64,000 nt of DNA, from positions 1-64,000 of the forward strand of contig CALUBS010000008.1 in NCBI GenBank assembly GCA_943914355.1, read 5' to 3'. The position numbers were made by a program, and so were the translations under genes. The stretch comes from an uncultured Corynebacterium sp. GTDB taxonomy: Bacteria > Actinomycetota > Actinomycetes > Mycobacteriales > Mycobacteriaceae. Positions within the stretch are counted from its first letter, which is position 1. The number at the start of each line of letters is the position of its first letter. The notes under the pieces are model-generated. The model was not told where the DNA came from. It saw nothing but the letters and a program-made list of their open reading frames with translations, and made no database searches. Shown one piece after another: positions 28,672 through 35,121 of the stretch.

Positions 28672-29286
28672 ATGCCGCACTTTCATCTAACACCACGTTT
28701 GCGTTGGGGACTGCACCTCGGCGCGGTAGCGACCGCGGGCATCGTTTTGAGTGCATGCAGCAATGGCACGGATGAGGATCAACCCGACTTTTCCGGCGAT
28801 GGCGGCATGACCACCGTCGAAAGCACGACGGATACTGCAGCAGAAGAATCCTCGTCGGCGACAAAGTCTCCGGAAACTCAAGAGAAAGAACCACCCGTGG
28901 TGACGGTGACCGAAACCGAACAGGAGCAGGCACAGCCACCAAAAAACAATAACGGCGGCGGAAATGAACTCATCGACGGCTTGGGTGAATACGGCTGGAC
29001 CGATGCCAATACTTATGCCAATTGCCACCGTTATGAACGCGTCGTCTTTGCCGGCAAAGGCCCAGACGGCAGGGCCATTATCTGTGAAAATCAGGGAAAC
29101 GTCCTGACGTACCGCTCGACCATCTTTGGTGGCGAATTTACTGGGTCAATCATTGGCCAAGACGGCGGCAATTACTACGTGGATGCCACACCATCGACCA
29201 TCGTTGTAACCCCCAGCGGGATTAGCGTGCGCGAAGGCGGCGGACTGGCCGCCACCGCGGACTTTACTCAATCCTGGCGTCGTTAA
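28672..29286 (+). CDS. Hypothetical lipoprotein
   Basis: The 204-residue protein has a standard lipoprotein signal (basic start, hydrophobic core, VLSAC lipobox at about residue 28). An acidic Thr/Ser/Glu linker with a VVTVTETE segment is followed by a small conserved-looking domain (residues about 105-204) containing NCHRYERVVFAG and AIICENQGNVLTYRS. I do not recognise the domain; the two cysteines in it could pair. AAAGGAC precedes ATG 28672. The first gene upstream (purH side) also encodes a lipoprotein. The stop codon lies inside the terminator stem. Confidence 0.75.
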   Translation: MPHFHLTPRLRWGLHLGAVATAGIVLSACSNGTDEDQPDFSGDGGMTTVESTTDTAAEESSSATKSPETQEKEPPVVTVTETEQEQAQPPKNNNGGGNELIDGLGEYGWTDANTYANCHRYERVVFAGKGPDGRAIICENQGNVLTYRSTIFGGEFTGSIIGQDGGNYYVDATPSTIVVTPSGISVREGGGLAATADFTQSWRR

Positions 29287-29311
29287 TCACTGGTAAGTGG
29301 TTAACGACGCC
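29276..29311 (+). terminator. Terminator overlapping the lipoprotein stop codon
   Basis: GGCGTCGTTAATCACT pairs with AGTGGTTAACGACGCC (one G-T wobble) around GGTA. The stem includes the TAA stop of the lipoprotein gene. Confidence 0.7.
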
Positions 29312-29326
29312 ACAAGGAAATGGTTA

Positions 29327-29354
29327 GCGTTAACCTCAGGGGAGAGGTTAACGC
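29327..29354 (-). terminator. Second hairpin between convergent lipoprotein gene and amtR
   Basis: GCGTTAACCTC pairs exactly with GAGGTTAACGC around six bases, just past the amtR stop. Four GTTAAC hexamers or close variants occur within about 75 bases here. Confidence 0.6.
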
Positions 29355-29366
29355 GCCATAACGAGG

Positions 29367-30086
29367 TTAACGGGACTTTTTCTTATTGCGGTCCGCTGCT
29401 GCCGCCGCAGCCGCAGAAATCGAGTCATTGCGGTTCTTCAGCAGCTCAAGTGTCATCGCTTCGGCGTCCTCAGGAACGGTGGCGCCGAGGACGGCAAGGG
29501 CGGCATCAGCAAGCATGGCGGCAGTCTCCGGAACCGACTGGGCCGCGGCATAGGGAGGCGTGCCATCATTGGGGCGCATCTCGATGACCGACAGCGCGAT
29601 GTGGAAGGGCAACTCGATGCGCGGATCCGCATCGCCCACAATGGCAGCGGCGGTGGTGCGGAAGTGGTTCTGCAGCCGCTCGCGGGAGCTGTGATACTCC
29701 GAAAACTCCGGCGAATTGGCCACCGGCAACTGGTACAACCGGCCGACGTTCCAACCGCTGGTGAGCAACAGGCGCGATTCCGCGGCGACCAACGACCACA
29801 GGCGCTGCTCGGGCTCGGCATCAGAATCCACCAGCTCATCGGCTAACTCCAGCGAGGGCTCAATGGTGGAATTTAGCAGCGCGAGGAAAATCTCCGTCTT
29901 GGAGGGAAAGTGGTAGTACAGCGATGCCTGCCGGATGCCCACCGCGTCCGCGATCTGGTGGGTCGACGTCGTGGCAAAGCCCTGGGTGGTAAATAACTCT
30001 GAGGAGGCGTCCAAAATCTCTTCCCGGGCGCTATTGCCTCTGCGGCGGGGGCTATGTTTACGCGGCCTACCTACGTTTCCTGACAT
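29367..30086 (-). CDS. amtR: Nitrogen master regulator AmtR (TetR family)
   Basis: AmtR represses nitrogen-assimilation genes (ammonium transporters, glutamine synthetase, urease and others) in corynebacteria. Repression is relieved by adenylylated GlnK. The 239-residue protein has the hallmark N-terminus with GRPRKHSPRR followed by REEILDASSELF, the helix-turn-helix FATTSTHQIADAVGIRQAS and the YYHFPSKTEIFLALL segment. It matches C. glutamicum AmtR nearly residue for residue as I remember it. WNVGRLYQLP and FHIALSVIEMRPNDG in the ligand domain also match. Its position after purH agrees with C. glutamicum. Confidence 0.93.
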   Translation of the reverse strand: MSGNVGRPRKHSPRRRGNSAREEILDASSELFTTQGFATTSTHQIADAVGIRQASLYYHFPSKTEIFLALLNSTIEPSLELADELVDSDAEPEQRLWSLVAAESRLLLTSGWNVGRLYQLPVANSPEFSEYHSSRERLQNHFRTTAAAIVGDADPRIELPFHIALSVIEMRPNDGTPPYAAAQSVPETAAMLADAALAVLGATVPEDAEAMTLELLKNRNDSISAAAAAAADRNKKKSR

Positions 30087-30198
30087 GCGGCGGACGCCTC
30101 CTTTCTCTCAGCAGAAAATGCTTTTACTCAACAACTCTACAGCCCTGCAGCCCGCCGGCGCGGACCGCATGCGTAGCCACAAAAACTTTGTGGCGATT

Positions 30199-30981
30199 CT
30201 AATGTGCGCCATCCGCGGTGCGTTGGGAGATGGACTCGAAGGTCGCAGATACCATGCGGCAGGCCGTGCCATAAGCCGTGCGCTCCAGCGGCGGGAGATC
30301 CTGCAGCGTGGATTCGCGGCCGTGCACGTTGTCGAACCAGCGCCGCATTTCTACCGAATACCCTGTGCGCCACGCAAGATCCAAGGTCTCTGCGTCCTCC
30401 GCGGTGAGCATCCCGCGCTCTTGGCCAATGGCAAGGCGATCGACCGTGGGGCGCGGGCCCGGTGCCGCCCACCGTGCAATGGCGGCGATGGGGGACAACA
30501 ACATGGACTTAATGTCCACGGCCGCGCTGCGATCGGGCAAACCGCCGACGCGCTGAAGCAACGGCGGACGCTGGGACAACGCCTCCTCCAGCAAAGCTTG
30601 CTCGCCGCCGCGGCCTAAAGGCAGACCGGCATCGACGCGCGCTGCCATGGAATCGGCTGCTTGGTGCGCCTCTAGACCCACATCGCGAAAGACGGACTCC
30701 AAGTCGCTGTCTTCTCCCATCCACTCGATGGGCATGCTGGGAAGCTGATCCCCGCGCGCCGCCGCGCCGGTCAACCGGATATCCGCGTCCACGCCTGGTG
30801 CGCGCACGATGTCCGTCAGCAGCCGCGAAAACCAGTTTGCTAATTCAATCTCATCGTCTTGGTGTGCTACCGCATTGCGTAAGACATCTTGCGCCTCTGC
30901 CAATAAGCCGCGAGCAGTTGCCCGGGACTGGCAATGGGGAGCAAGCTCCGAAAGATCGAGAAGGGATTGATGCAGGGCCAT
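30199..30981 (-). CDS. Putative nucleotidyltransferase-like (DUF294-type) protein
   Basis: The 260-residue protein looks like the nucleotidyltransferase and substrate-binding parts of DUF294/DUF294_C proteins, without the CBS or cNMP domains found in larger relatives. The segment RLTGAAARGDQLPSMP corresponds to the family's GSxGRGEQ region, and ERTAYGTACRMVSATFESIS to the C-terminal helix. The Asp-x-Asp metal pair that normally follows appears as Met-Pro-Ile-Glu, so catalysis is doubtful. I start at ATG 30981. It stands alone, upstream of amtR on the same strand. Confidence 0.6.
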   Translation of the reverse strand: MALHQSLLDLSELAPHCQSRATARGLLAEAQDVLRNAVAHQDDEIELANWFSRLLTDIVRAPGVDADIRLTGAAARGDQLPSMPIEWMGEDSDLESVFRDVGLEAHQAADSMAARVDAGLPLGRGGEQALLEEALSQRPPLLQRVGGLPDRSAAVDIKSMLLSPIAAIARWAAPGPRPTVDRLAIGQERGMLTAEDAETLDLAWRTGYSVEMRRWFDNVHGRESTLQDLPPLERTAYGTACRMVSATFESISQRTADGAH

Positions 30982-31200
30982 ACAGTCACTGCCTTTCACT
31001 CATTGCAAAGCGGTGCGCATCTAGAAGTTGTGCGGCGTAGGATTGCTATAAATGTAACACTTATGCAATAGCGCAGTAGCGCTCGGGGGAGCGTGCGGCG
31101 GGTACGCCGTGTCCGGAACTCTGGGCGTCCGTGGCGGAGCTTTCCTGCTGGTGCTGGAACGAGGGTGTGGCGCTTGCGGTGTAGCGCGAAACTAGACCTC
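30982..31200. other. Intergenic region upstream of the DUF294-like gene
   Basis: The stretch includes the promoter region of the DUF294-like gene and otherwise shows no gene. A single GTGTTACA near 31050 is not repeated. Confidence 0.3.
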
Positions 31201-31246
31201 TAAAACGACTTTCGCCGCCTCACCTCGAAAGGCAGGCGGCGAAAGT
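31201..31246 (-). terminator. Terminator of the rpmB-rpmG-rpsN-rpsR operon
   Basis: On the minus strand ACTTTCGCCGCCT pairs with AGGCGGCGAAAGT around a 13-base loop, followed by CGTTTTA. It lies about 65 bases past the rpsR stop. Confidence 0.85.
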
Positions 31247-31311
31247 TATGGTTCTTTTACCGTGTCACACTTGCCAGCGGCAAAAGTGCGCTGTTGATAC
31301 CCAGCTACTGT

Positions 31312-31566
31312 TTAGCGGGTGGTGAACGGCAGGAGAGCCATTTCGCGTGCGTTCTTGACTGCGGTAGCAACCTGACGCTGCTGCTGCGGGGTCAAGCCGG
31401 TGACGCGACGGGAACGGATCTTGTGGCGATCCGAGATGAATAGACGCAGAGTCTTGGTGTCCTTGTAGTCCACCTTCTCAATGCCCTCAGCCTTCAAAGG
31501 GTTCTTCTTCGGGCGACGGCTCTGCTCCATACGGAACTTCTTTTGGTTATTGCGCTTATTAGCCAT
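31312..31566 (-). CDS. rpsR: 30S ribosomal protein S18
   Basis: The 84-residue S18 binds the platform of the small subunit. Conserved parts include [27 protein letters not shown] and [20 protein letters not shown]. It contains no cysteine, so it is the zinc-independent (C-) form. It is the last gene of a four-gene ribosomal operon, 15 bp after rpsN. Zinc-independent paralogues are often made under zinc limitation; whether the genome also has a zinc-binding copy cannot be seen here. Confidence 0.95.
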   Translation of the reverse strand: MANKRNNQKKFRMEQSRRPKKNPLKAEGIEKVDYKDTKTLRLFISDRHKIRSRRVTGLTPQQQRQVATAVKNAREMALLPFTTR

Positions 31567-31581
31567 TGTGCAATTACCCCT

Positions 31582-31887
31582 TTACCAGCTGGACTTGCGA
31601 ACGCCCGGCAGCTCACCACGGTGAGCCATGCCGCGCATACGGACACGGGACAGGCCGAACTTGCGGAGGTAACCGCGTGGGCGGCCATCGGCTGCGTCGC
31701 GGTTACGAACGCGGGCTGGGGAAGCGTCACGAGGCTGGCGGTTCAGCTCGAACTGAGCCTCCAAACGCTCCTCATCCGGGGTGTTCGGGTTCTTGATGAT
31801 CTTCTTGAGCTCAGCGCGACGCTCCGCGTAGCGGGCGACGATTTCCTTGCGCTGCTCGTTCTTAGCGATCTTGGACTTCTTAGCCAT
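31582..31887 (-). CDS. rpsN: 30S ribosomal protein S14, zinc-independent form
   Basis: The 101-residue protein is the long S14 form that lacks the CxxC...CxxC zinc knuckle of the 61-residue type. Signature segments are [19 protein letters not shown] and the C-terminal [18 protein letters not shown]. It is third in the rpmB-rpmG-rpsN-rpsR operon, starting three bases after the rpmG stop. Confidence 0.95.
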   Translation of the reverse strand: MAKKSKIAKNEQRKEIVARYAERRAELKKIIKNPNTPDEERLEAQFELNRQPRDASPARVRNRDAADGRPRGYLRKFGLSRVRMRGMAHRGELPGVRKSSW

Positions 31888-31890
31888 GAA

Positions 31891-32055
31891 TTATCGCTCC
31901 TCGCGGAATTCGACGTGCTTGCGGGCGATCGGATCGAACTTCTTCAGGGAGATGCGATCCGGGTTATTGCGCTTGTTCTTACGGGTCACGTAGGTGTAAC
32001 CGGTGCCCGCAGTGGACTTCAGCTTGATGATTGGGCGAATATCGTTACGTGCCAT
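31891..32055 (-). CDS. rpmG: 50S ribosomal protein L33, zinc-independent form
   Basis: A 54-residue frame between rpsN and rpmB reads as L33: it begins [20 protein letters not shown] and ends [10 protein letters not shown]. No cysteines are present, so it is the C- form. It starts two bases after the rpmB stop and ends three bases before the rpsN start, consistent with a tightly packed operon. Confidence 0.93.
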   Translation of the reverse strand: MARNDIRPIIKLKSTAGTGYTYVTRKNKRNNPDRISLKKFDPIARKHVEFREER

Positions 32056-32057
32056 AC

Positions 32058-32294
32058 TTAAATCTTCTCCCCACGTGCGCGGATCTTGGCAACAACGGAC
32101 TCGATGCCGTCGCGGTCAATGATCTTCATACCCTTGGTGGAAACATTCAGAGTAATGGTACGGCCCTCAGAGGGCAGGTAGTAGCGACGACGCTGCACGT
32201 TGGGGTTCCAACGGCGCGAAGTGCGGCGGTGCGAGTGCGAGACCTGCTTGCCGAATTCCGGCTTGCGGCCCGTTACCTGGCAAATAGCCGACAT
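32058..32294 (-). CDS. rpmB: 50S ribosomal protein L28
   Basis: The 78-residue L28 has the N-terminal [26 protein letters not shown] signature and the C-terminal [16 protein letters not shown]. Only one cysteine (Cys5) is present, so there is no zinc ribbon. It is the first gene of the operon and is divergent from rpmE2, 516 bp away. AGAAAGAAG lies before the start. Confidence 0.94.
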   Translation of the reverse strand: MSAICQVTGRKPEFGKQVSHSHRRTSRRWNPNVQRRRYYLPSEGRTITLNVSTKGMKIIDRDGIESVVAKIRARGEKI

Positions 32295-32580
32295 GGGTCT
32301 TCTTTCTCCTAGCCGCCCACATCGTGGCTATAAACGACTACGTGCCGACTGCCGTGTGAGGGTGGCAGTGCTCAAAAAGTGAGGTGTGAGCAGGTGCGGC
32401 ATCGTCGTCAAAAACCAGTAGACGGGGCGTAATACGTATATTTTGACAACAGCAAGAGCAAATCTTACAGCCTTACTCGCGATATACCTAATCGCTGCTG
32501 CGATGCCCCTACGTATAAAGGTGTCGGCTTTCTGCCGATGATCAAGCGACAGCGCCCAAAGCATTGGGGAGGTATGAGGC
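32295..32580. promoter_or_regulatory. Leader and promoter region of the rpmB operon
   Basis: In the rpmB direction the RNA can form a hairpin from ACTGCC (32348-32353) and GGCAGT (32364-32369). The palindromes ATACGTAT (about 32431) and TACGTATA (about 32510) are spaced about 80 bases apart. I looked for an AT-rich Zur palindrome and did not find a convincing one. Confidence 0.35.
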
Positions 32581-32604
32581 CTTACTATAACGAAAGGGGC
32601 GCAT

Positions 32605-32676
32605 ATGTGTGCCTGTGGCGACTGTGGTTGCCACAGGCGAGCAATTTCGTATATATGGCCGTGGAATGTAGGATAA
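32605..32676 (+). CDS. Candidate cysteine-rich leader peptide before rpmE2
   Basis: A 23-codon frame begins ATG-TGT-GCC-TGT-GGC-GAC-TGT, reading MCACGDCGCH at its start: four cysteines and a histidine in the first ten residues. AAAGGGG lies five bases before the ATG, and a TACTAT -10 box lies at 32583-32588, so it could be the first frame on the rpmE2-rpmF transcript. The Cys codons lie in the left arm and loop of a hairpin (32611-32638). A 10-bp GC hairpin follows ten bases after the stop. This looks like an attenuator that senses cysteine charging or metal, but coding has not been shown and chance remains possible. Confidence 0.4.
   Translation: MCACGDCGCHRRAISYIWPWNVG
32611..32638 (+). 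promoter_or_regulatory. Hairpin inside the Cys-rich leader ORF
   Basis: GCCTGTGGC (32611-32619) pairs perfectly with GCCACAGGC (32630-32638). GCCACA of the right arm can pair instead with TGTGGC at 32701-32706, inside the next hairpin, giving mutually exclusive folds. Confidence 0.45.
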
Positions 32677-32686
32677 TTCAGGTTAT

Positions 32687-32714
32687 CGCCCGGCGCGCTT
32701 TGTGGCGCCGGGCG
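32687..32714 (+). promoter_or_regulatory. GC-rich 10-bp hairpin upstream of rpmE2
   Basis: CGCCCGGCGC pairs exactly with GCGCCGGGCG around GCTTTGTG. No T tract follows, so it is either a Rho-independent-like pause, an attenuator without U-run, or a protein-binding RNA element. It is 97 bases upstream of the rpmE2 start. Confidence 0.5.
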
Positions 32715-32810
32715 AGCTGTAACTGTACATCCCAACTCGGGCACGATCCGTACCGGCATAGCAATCCAGTGTGCGGAACCGACCCGTAGTCCAACCCTGA
32801 GGGAATATAT

Positions 32811-33080
32811 ATGAAGAAAGACATCCACCCGGATTACCACCCAGTGGTCTTCCGTGATGCTGGTACCGGTCACTCCTTTTTGACCAAGTCCACCGCTACC
32901 TCTTCTCGCACCGTTGAGTGGGAAGACGGCAACGAGTACCCGCTCATCGTCGTTGACGTTACTGCTGAGTCCCACCCGTTCTGGACTGGTGCACAGCGCG
33001 TTATGGATACCGCTGGCCGTGTCGAGCGCTTCAACCAGCGCTTCGGTGCCATGGCTCGCCGCAAGAAGAAGAACGCGTAA
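32811..33080 (+). CDS. rpmE2: 50S ribosomal protein L31 type B, zinc-independent
   Basis: The 89-residue L31 begins [19 protein letters not shown] and lacks the CxxC pair of the zinc form, so it is type B. In other bacteria type B L31 replaces the zinc protein on the ribosome when zinc is scarce, often under Zur control. Here no Zur site is evident, and the long leader carries a Cys-rich mini-ORF and hairpins. rpmF follows 15 bp downstream. Confidence 0.95.
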   Translation: MKKDIHPDYHPVVFRDAGTGHSFLTKSTATSSRTVEWEDGNEYPLIVVDVTAESHPFWTGAQRVMDTAGRVERFNQRFGAMARRKKKNA

Positions 33081-33095
33081 GGAGAAGAAGAGAAA

Positions 33096-33269
33096 ATGGC
33101 AACTCCTAAGTTTAAGAAGTCCCGTGCGAATACCCACGCACGTCGTTCCCAGTGGAAGGCTGACAACGTCGCCCTCCAGGAAGTCACCATTGACGGTCAG
33201 ACCGTGCGCATCCCGCGTCGCCTGGTCAAGGCCGCTAAGCTCGGCCTGGTTGACGTAGAGCAGTTCTAA
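33096..33269 (+). CDS. rpmF: 50S ribosomal protein L32
   Basis: A 57-residue frame beginning [20 protein letters not shown] matches actinobacterial L32. It has no zinc-binding cysteines. GGAGAAGAAG precedes the ATG. It is the second and last gene of the rpmE2 operon; a perfect 14-bp stem terminator follows. Confidence 0.93.
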   Translation: MATPKFKKSRANTHARRSQWKADNVALQEVTIDGQTVRIPRRLVKAAKLGLVDVEQF

Positions 33270-33286
33270 ACCTGCTTTCAGTCTCA

Positions 33287-33325
33287 CCCCTCCCAGTTGC
33301 TTATTGGCAACTGGGAGGGGTTGTG
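33287..33325 (+). terminator. Terminator of rpmE2-rpmF
   Basis: CCCCTCCCAGTTGC pairs exactly with GCAACTGGGAGGGG around TTATTG, followed by TTGTG and, a little later, TTTT. Confidence 0.85.
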
Positions 33326-33351
33326 ATGTTTTAGGCCCCGTGATGGGGCAT

Positions 33352-33392
33352 TAAAAAGCACCCGCCGGCCCGGGGTGGGCGGCAGGTGGTGC
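33352..33392 (-). terminator. Terminator of the MFS transporter gene
   Basis: On the minus strand a GC-rich stem (GCACC...GGGTGC with CCGCC/GGCGG inside) is followed by TTTTTAAT. It sits about 30 bases past the transporter's stop. Confidence 0.75.
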
Positions 33393-33420
33393 GGGGAACG
33401 CGCAGCCACAGTGCGTTCTC

Positions 33421-34806
33421 CTAAGCCGAAGGCCTATGCCTCGAGGGCGGCCTTGCGCTCCTCGGTGAGGCGGACTTCTTCCTTATTAATAAAGAGGAAG
33501 ATGGCCAAACGAGGATGGTAAAGAGCAGGAAGACCATGAAGGTGACATTCCAACCGGCGTACTTGACCAGGTAGCCCACACCGGTCGAGGCGAGCGTGGC
33601 ACCGAGCAGGTAGCCGAAAAGCCCCGTAAAACCGGAAGCGGTACTTGCCACATTGCGCGGGGAGAGGTCGAGGGCCTGCAAACCGATGAGGCCAACCGGA
33701 CCGTAGATGAAGGCACCGATGAGTGCGATGAAGGTAACCATAACCGCGAACGGGGTGCCCACTGGTGCCAGCCAGTAGCCGGCGATGGACAAGCCCGTAG
33801 CCAAGATAAAGATCAAGATGACCTTAGAGCGGTTGCCGTGGAAGAGCTTATCGGACATCCAACCGCAGAGAATGGTGCCCAGGAGGCCTGCGAGCTCGAA
33901 GGCGCCGAAGGCGATCAAACCGGAATTGATGTTCATGTGGTGGACTTCGGCGAGGTACGTCGTAATCCAGTTGAGCACGCCGTAGCGCAGTGCGTAAACA
34001 AATACATTGGCAATGGCCAGGAGCACAATGACGCGGTTGCGCAGGACGTATTTGAAAATCAGGTCCTTGGTAGAAATTCCATCGCCTTCTTGCCGCTTGA
34101 TGTCTGCAACCTTGGCAGGATCATCGCGCCATTCATCGACCGTCGGCAGTCCTTCTGAAGGCGGATTATCGCGGATGAGCAGGAAGGCTAAGGCTGCGAT
34201 GATCAGCGCCGCGACGGCGGGGAGCCAAAAGGCTACCTGCCATTGATTGCCGGTCATTGCCAAGCCGACGCCTACCAGCAGCGGTAGTACGCCTGCGCCC
34301 ACATTGTGCGAGGTATTCCACAGCGATCCTTTCCAACCGCGCTCGGATGTGGAGAACCATTGCACGATGACGCGGCCGCATGGTGGGTGCCCCATGCCTT
34401 GGAACCAACCATTGAGGAACATGACGGTGGCAAAGACGCCGACGGATGCTGAGACCCACGGGACGAAGCCGACTATCAGGTTCATCAGTGCGGATAGACT
34501 CAGTCCGATGGGCAGGAAGTAGCGCGCATTGGACTGGTCCGCGAGCATGGCGGAAAAGAATTTGGATAAGCCATAAGAAATCAACACGGCGTTACTAATG
34601 ATGCCGATTGCAGGCTTGTCGATGCTCCCGTTATCTTCCAGCAGCAGCGGCGCGATCGTGGAGATGTTGTTGCGGATGAGGTAAAAGCCCGCGTAACCCA
34701 GGAAGATTCCCATGAAGACTTGGAAACGAAGGCGGGGGAATTTCTTATCAACGTCCTCTTTAGGTAATTGAGGGCGTGGGCGGGGAGATTTGAGCCATGT
34801 CAGCAC
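33421..34806 (-). CDS. GlpT-type MFS transporter, 3' end apparently frameshifted
   Basis: A 12-span major facilitator of the organophosphate:phosphate antiporter group (GlpT/UhpT/PgtP-like). Signature pieces are GYAGFYLIRNNIS, NGWFQGMGHPPCGR, NTSHNVGAGVLP and the central loop near residue 215. Such carriers exchange glycerol-3-phosphate or hexose phosphates for phosphate; the exact substrate is unknown. Near 33503-33512 the natural frame is lost: the annotated frame ends in an unlikely Ser/Arg/Pro tail, whereas the next frame reads LFINKEEVRLTEERKAALEA and stops at 33434. A one-base deletion is the simplest explanation, and the last membrane span may survive. Two DtxR-like boxes lie upstream. 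Confidence 0.85.
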   Translation of the reverse strand: MLTWLKSPRPRPQLPKEDVDKKFPRLRFQVFMGIFLGYAGFYLIRNNISTIAPLLLEDNGSIDKPAIGIISNAVLISYGLSKFFSAMLADQSNARYFLPIGLSLSALMNLIVGFVPWVSASVGVFATVMFLNGWFQGMGHPPCGRVIVQWFSTSERGWKGSLWNTSHNVGAGVLPLLVGVGLAMTGNQWQVAFWLPAVAALIIAALAFLLIRDNPPSEGLPTVDEWRDDPAKVADIKRQEGDGISTKDLIFKYVLRNRVIVLLAIANVFVYALRYGVLNWITTYLAEVHHMNINSGLIAFGAFELAGLLGTILCGWMSDKLFHGNRSKVILIFILATGLSIAGYWLAPVGTPFAVMVTFIALIGAFIYGPVGLIGLQALDLSPRNVASTASGFTGLFGYLLGATLASTGVGYLVKYAGWNVTFMVFLLFTILVWPSSSLLIRKKSASPRSARPPSRHRPSA

Positions 34807-34852
34807 TGCATACTCCTTGGGTTGGAAAGATAAAAAAGATTGAACTTAAGGG

Positions 34853-34871
34853 TAAAGTAAGGCTAACCTTA
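34853..34871 (-). promoter_or_regulatory. DtxR box 1 upstream of the MFS transporter
   Basis: TAAAGTAAGGCTAACCTTA matches the DtxR consensus TWAGGTTAGSCTAACCTWA at 17 of 19 positions. It lies about 47-65 bases before the transporter start, in promoter range. Iron-dependent repression is the expected effect. Confidence 0.8.
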
Positions 34872-34880
34872 AGTTAAATA

Positions 34881-34899
34881 TAAAAGTAAGCTAACATAA
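34881..34899 (-). promoter_or_regulatory. DtxR box 2, weaker tandem copy
   Basis: TAAAAGTAAGCTAACATAA matches the same consensus at about 14 of 19 positions and sits 28 bp from box 1, on nearly the same helical face. Confidence 0.5.
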
Positions 34900-35121
34900 C
34901 TATGGATCGATTTTATTCTTCGGTGATTCTGTTCACAGCGGTGCGCCGCGGGGTGGGAGGATGCCTAACGGGGTGATGGTGGAGTCGAGTGCGAACGCAG
35001 GGGAGGCGACAGGTGTGGTGAGTTTGACCAGCTTATTGCCTACAGTAACTTCACAGGAACTTCTAGTAGGTTGGCAGAGTAGTTTAAGTTGTGACCAAGT
35101 GAAGCGAGGCATAGTGTTCCT
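34900..35121. other. Intergenic region between MFS transporter and degP
   Basis: It contains the degP promoter region. A 59-codon frame on the minus strand (34933-35112) is open but overlaps that promoter and matches nothing I recognise, so I do not call it a gene. Confidence 0.3.

Noticed and set aside
32295..32810. Zur operator for the zinc-independent ribosomal genes
   Set aside because: No AT-rich palindrome of the expected form was found on either strand.
34933..35112. 59-codon open frame on the minus strand between the MFS gene and degP
   Set aside because: It overlaps the degP promoter, has no clear ribosome binding site and matches no family I know.
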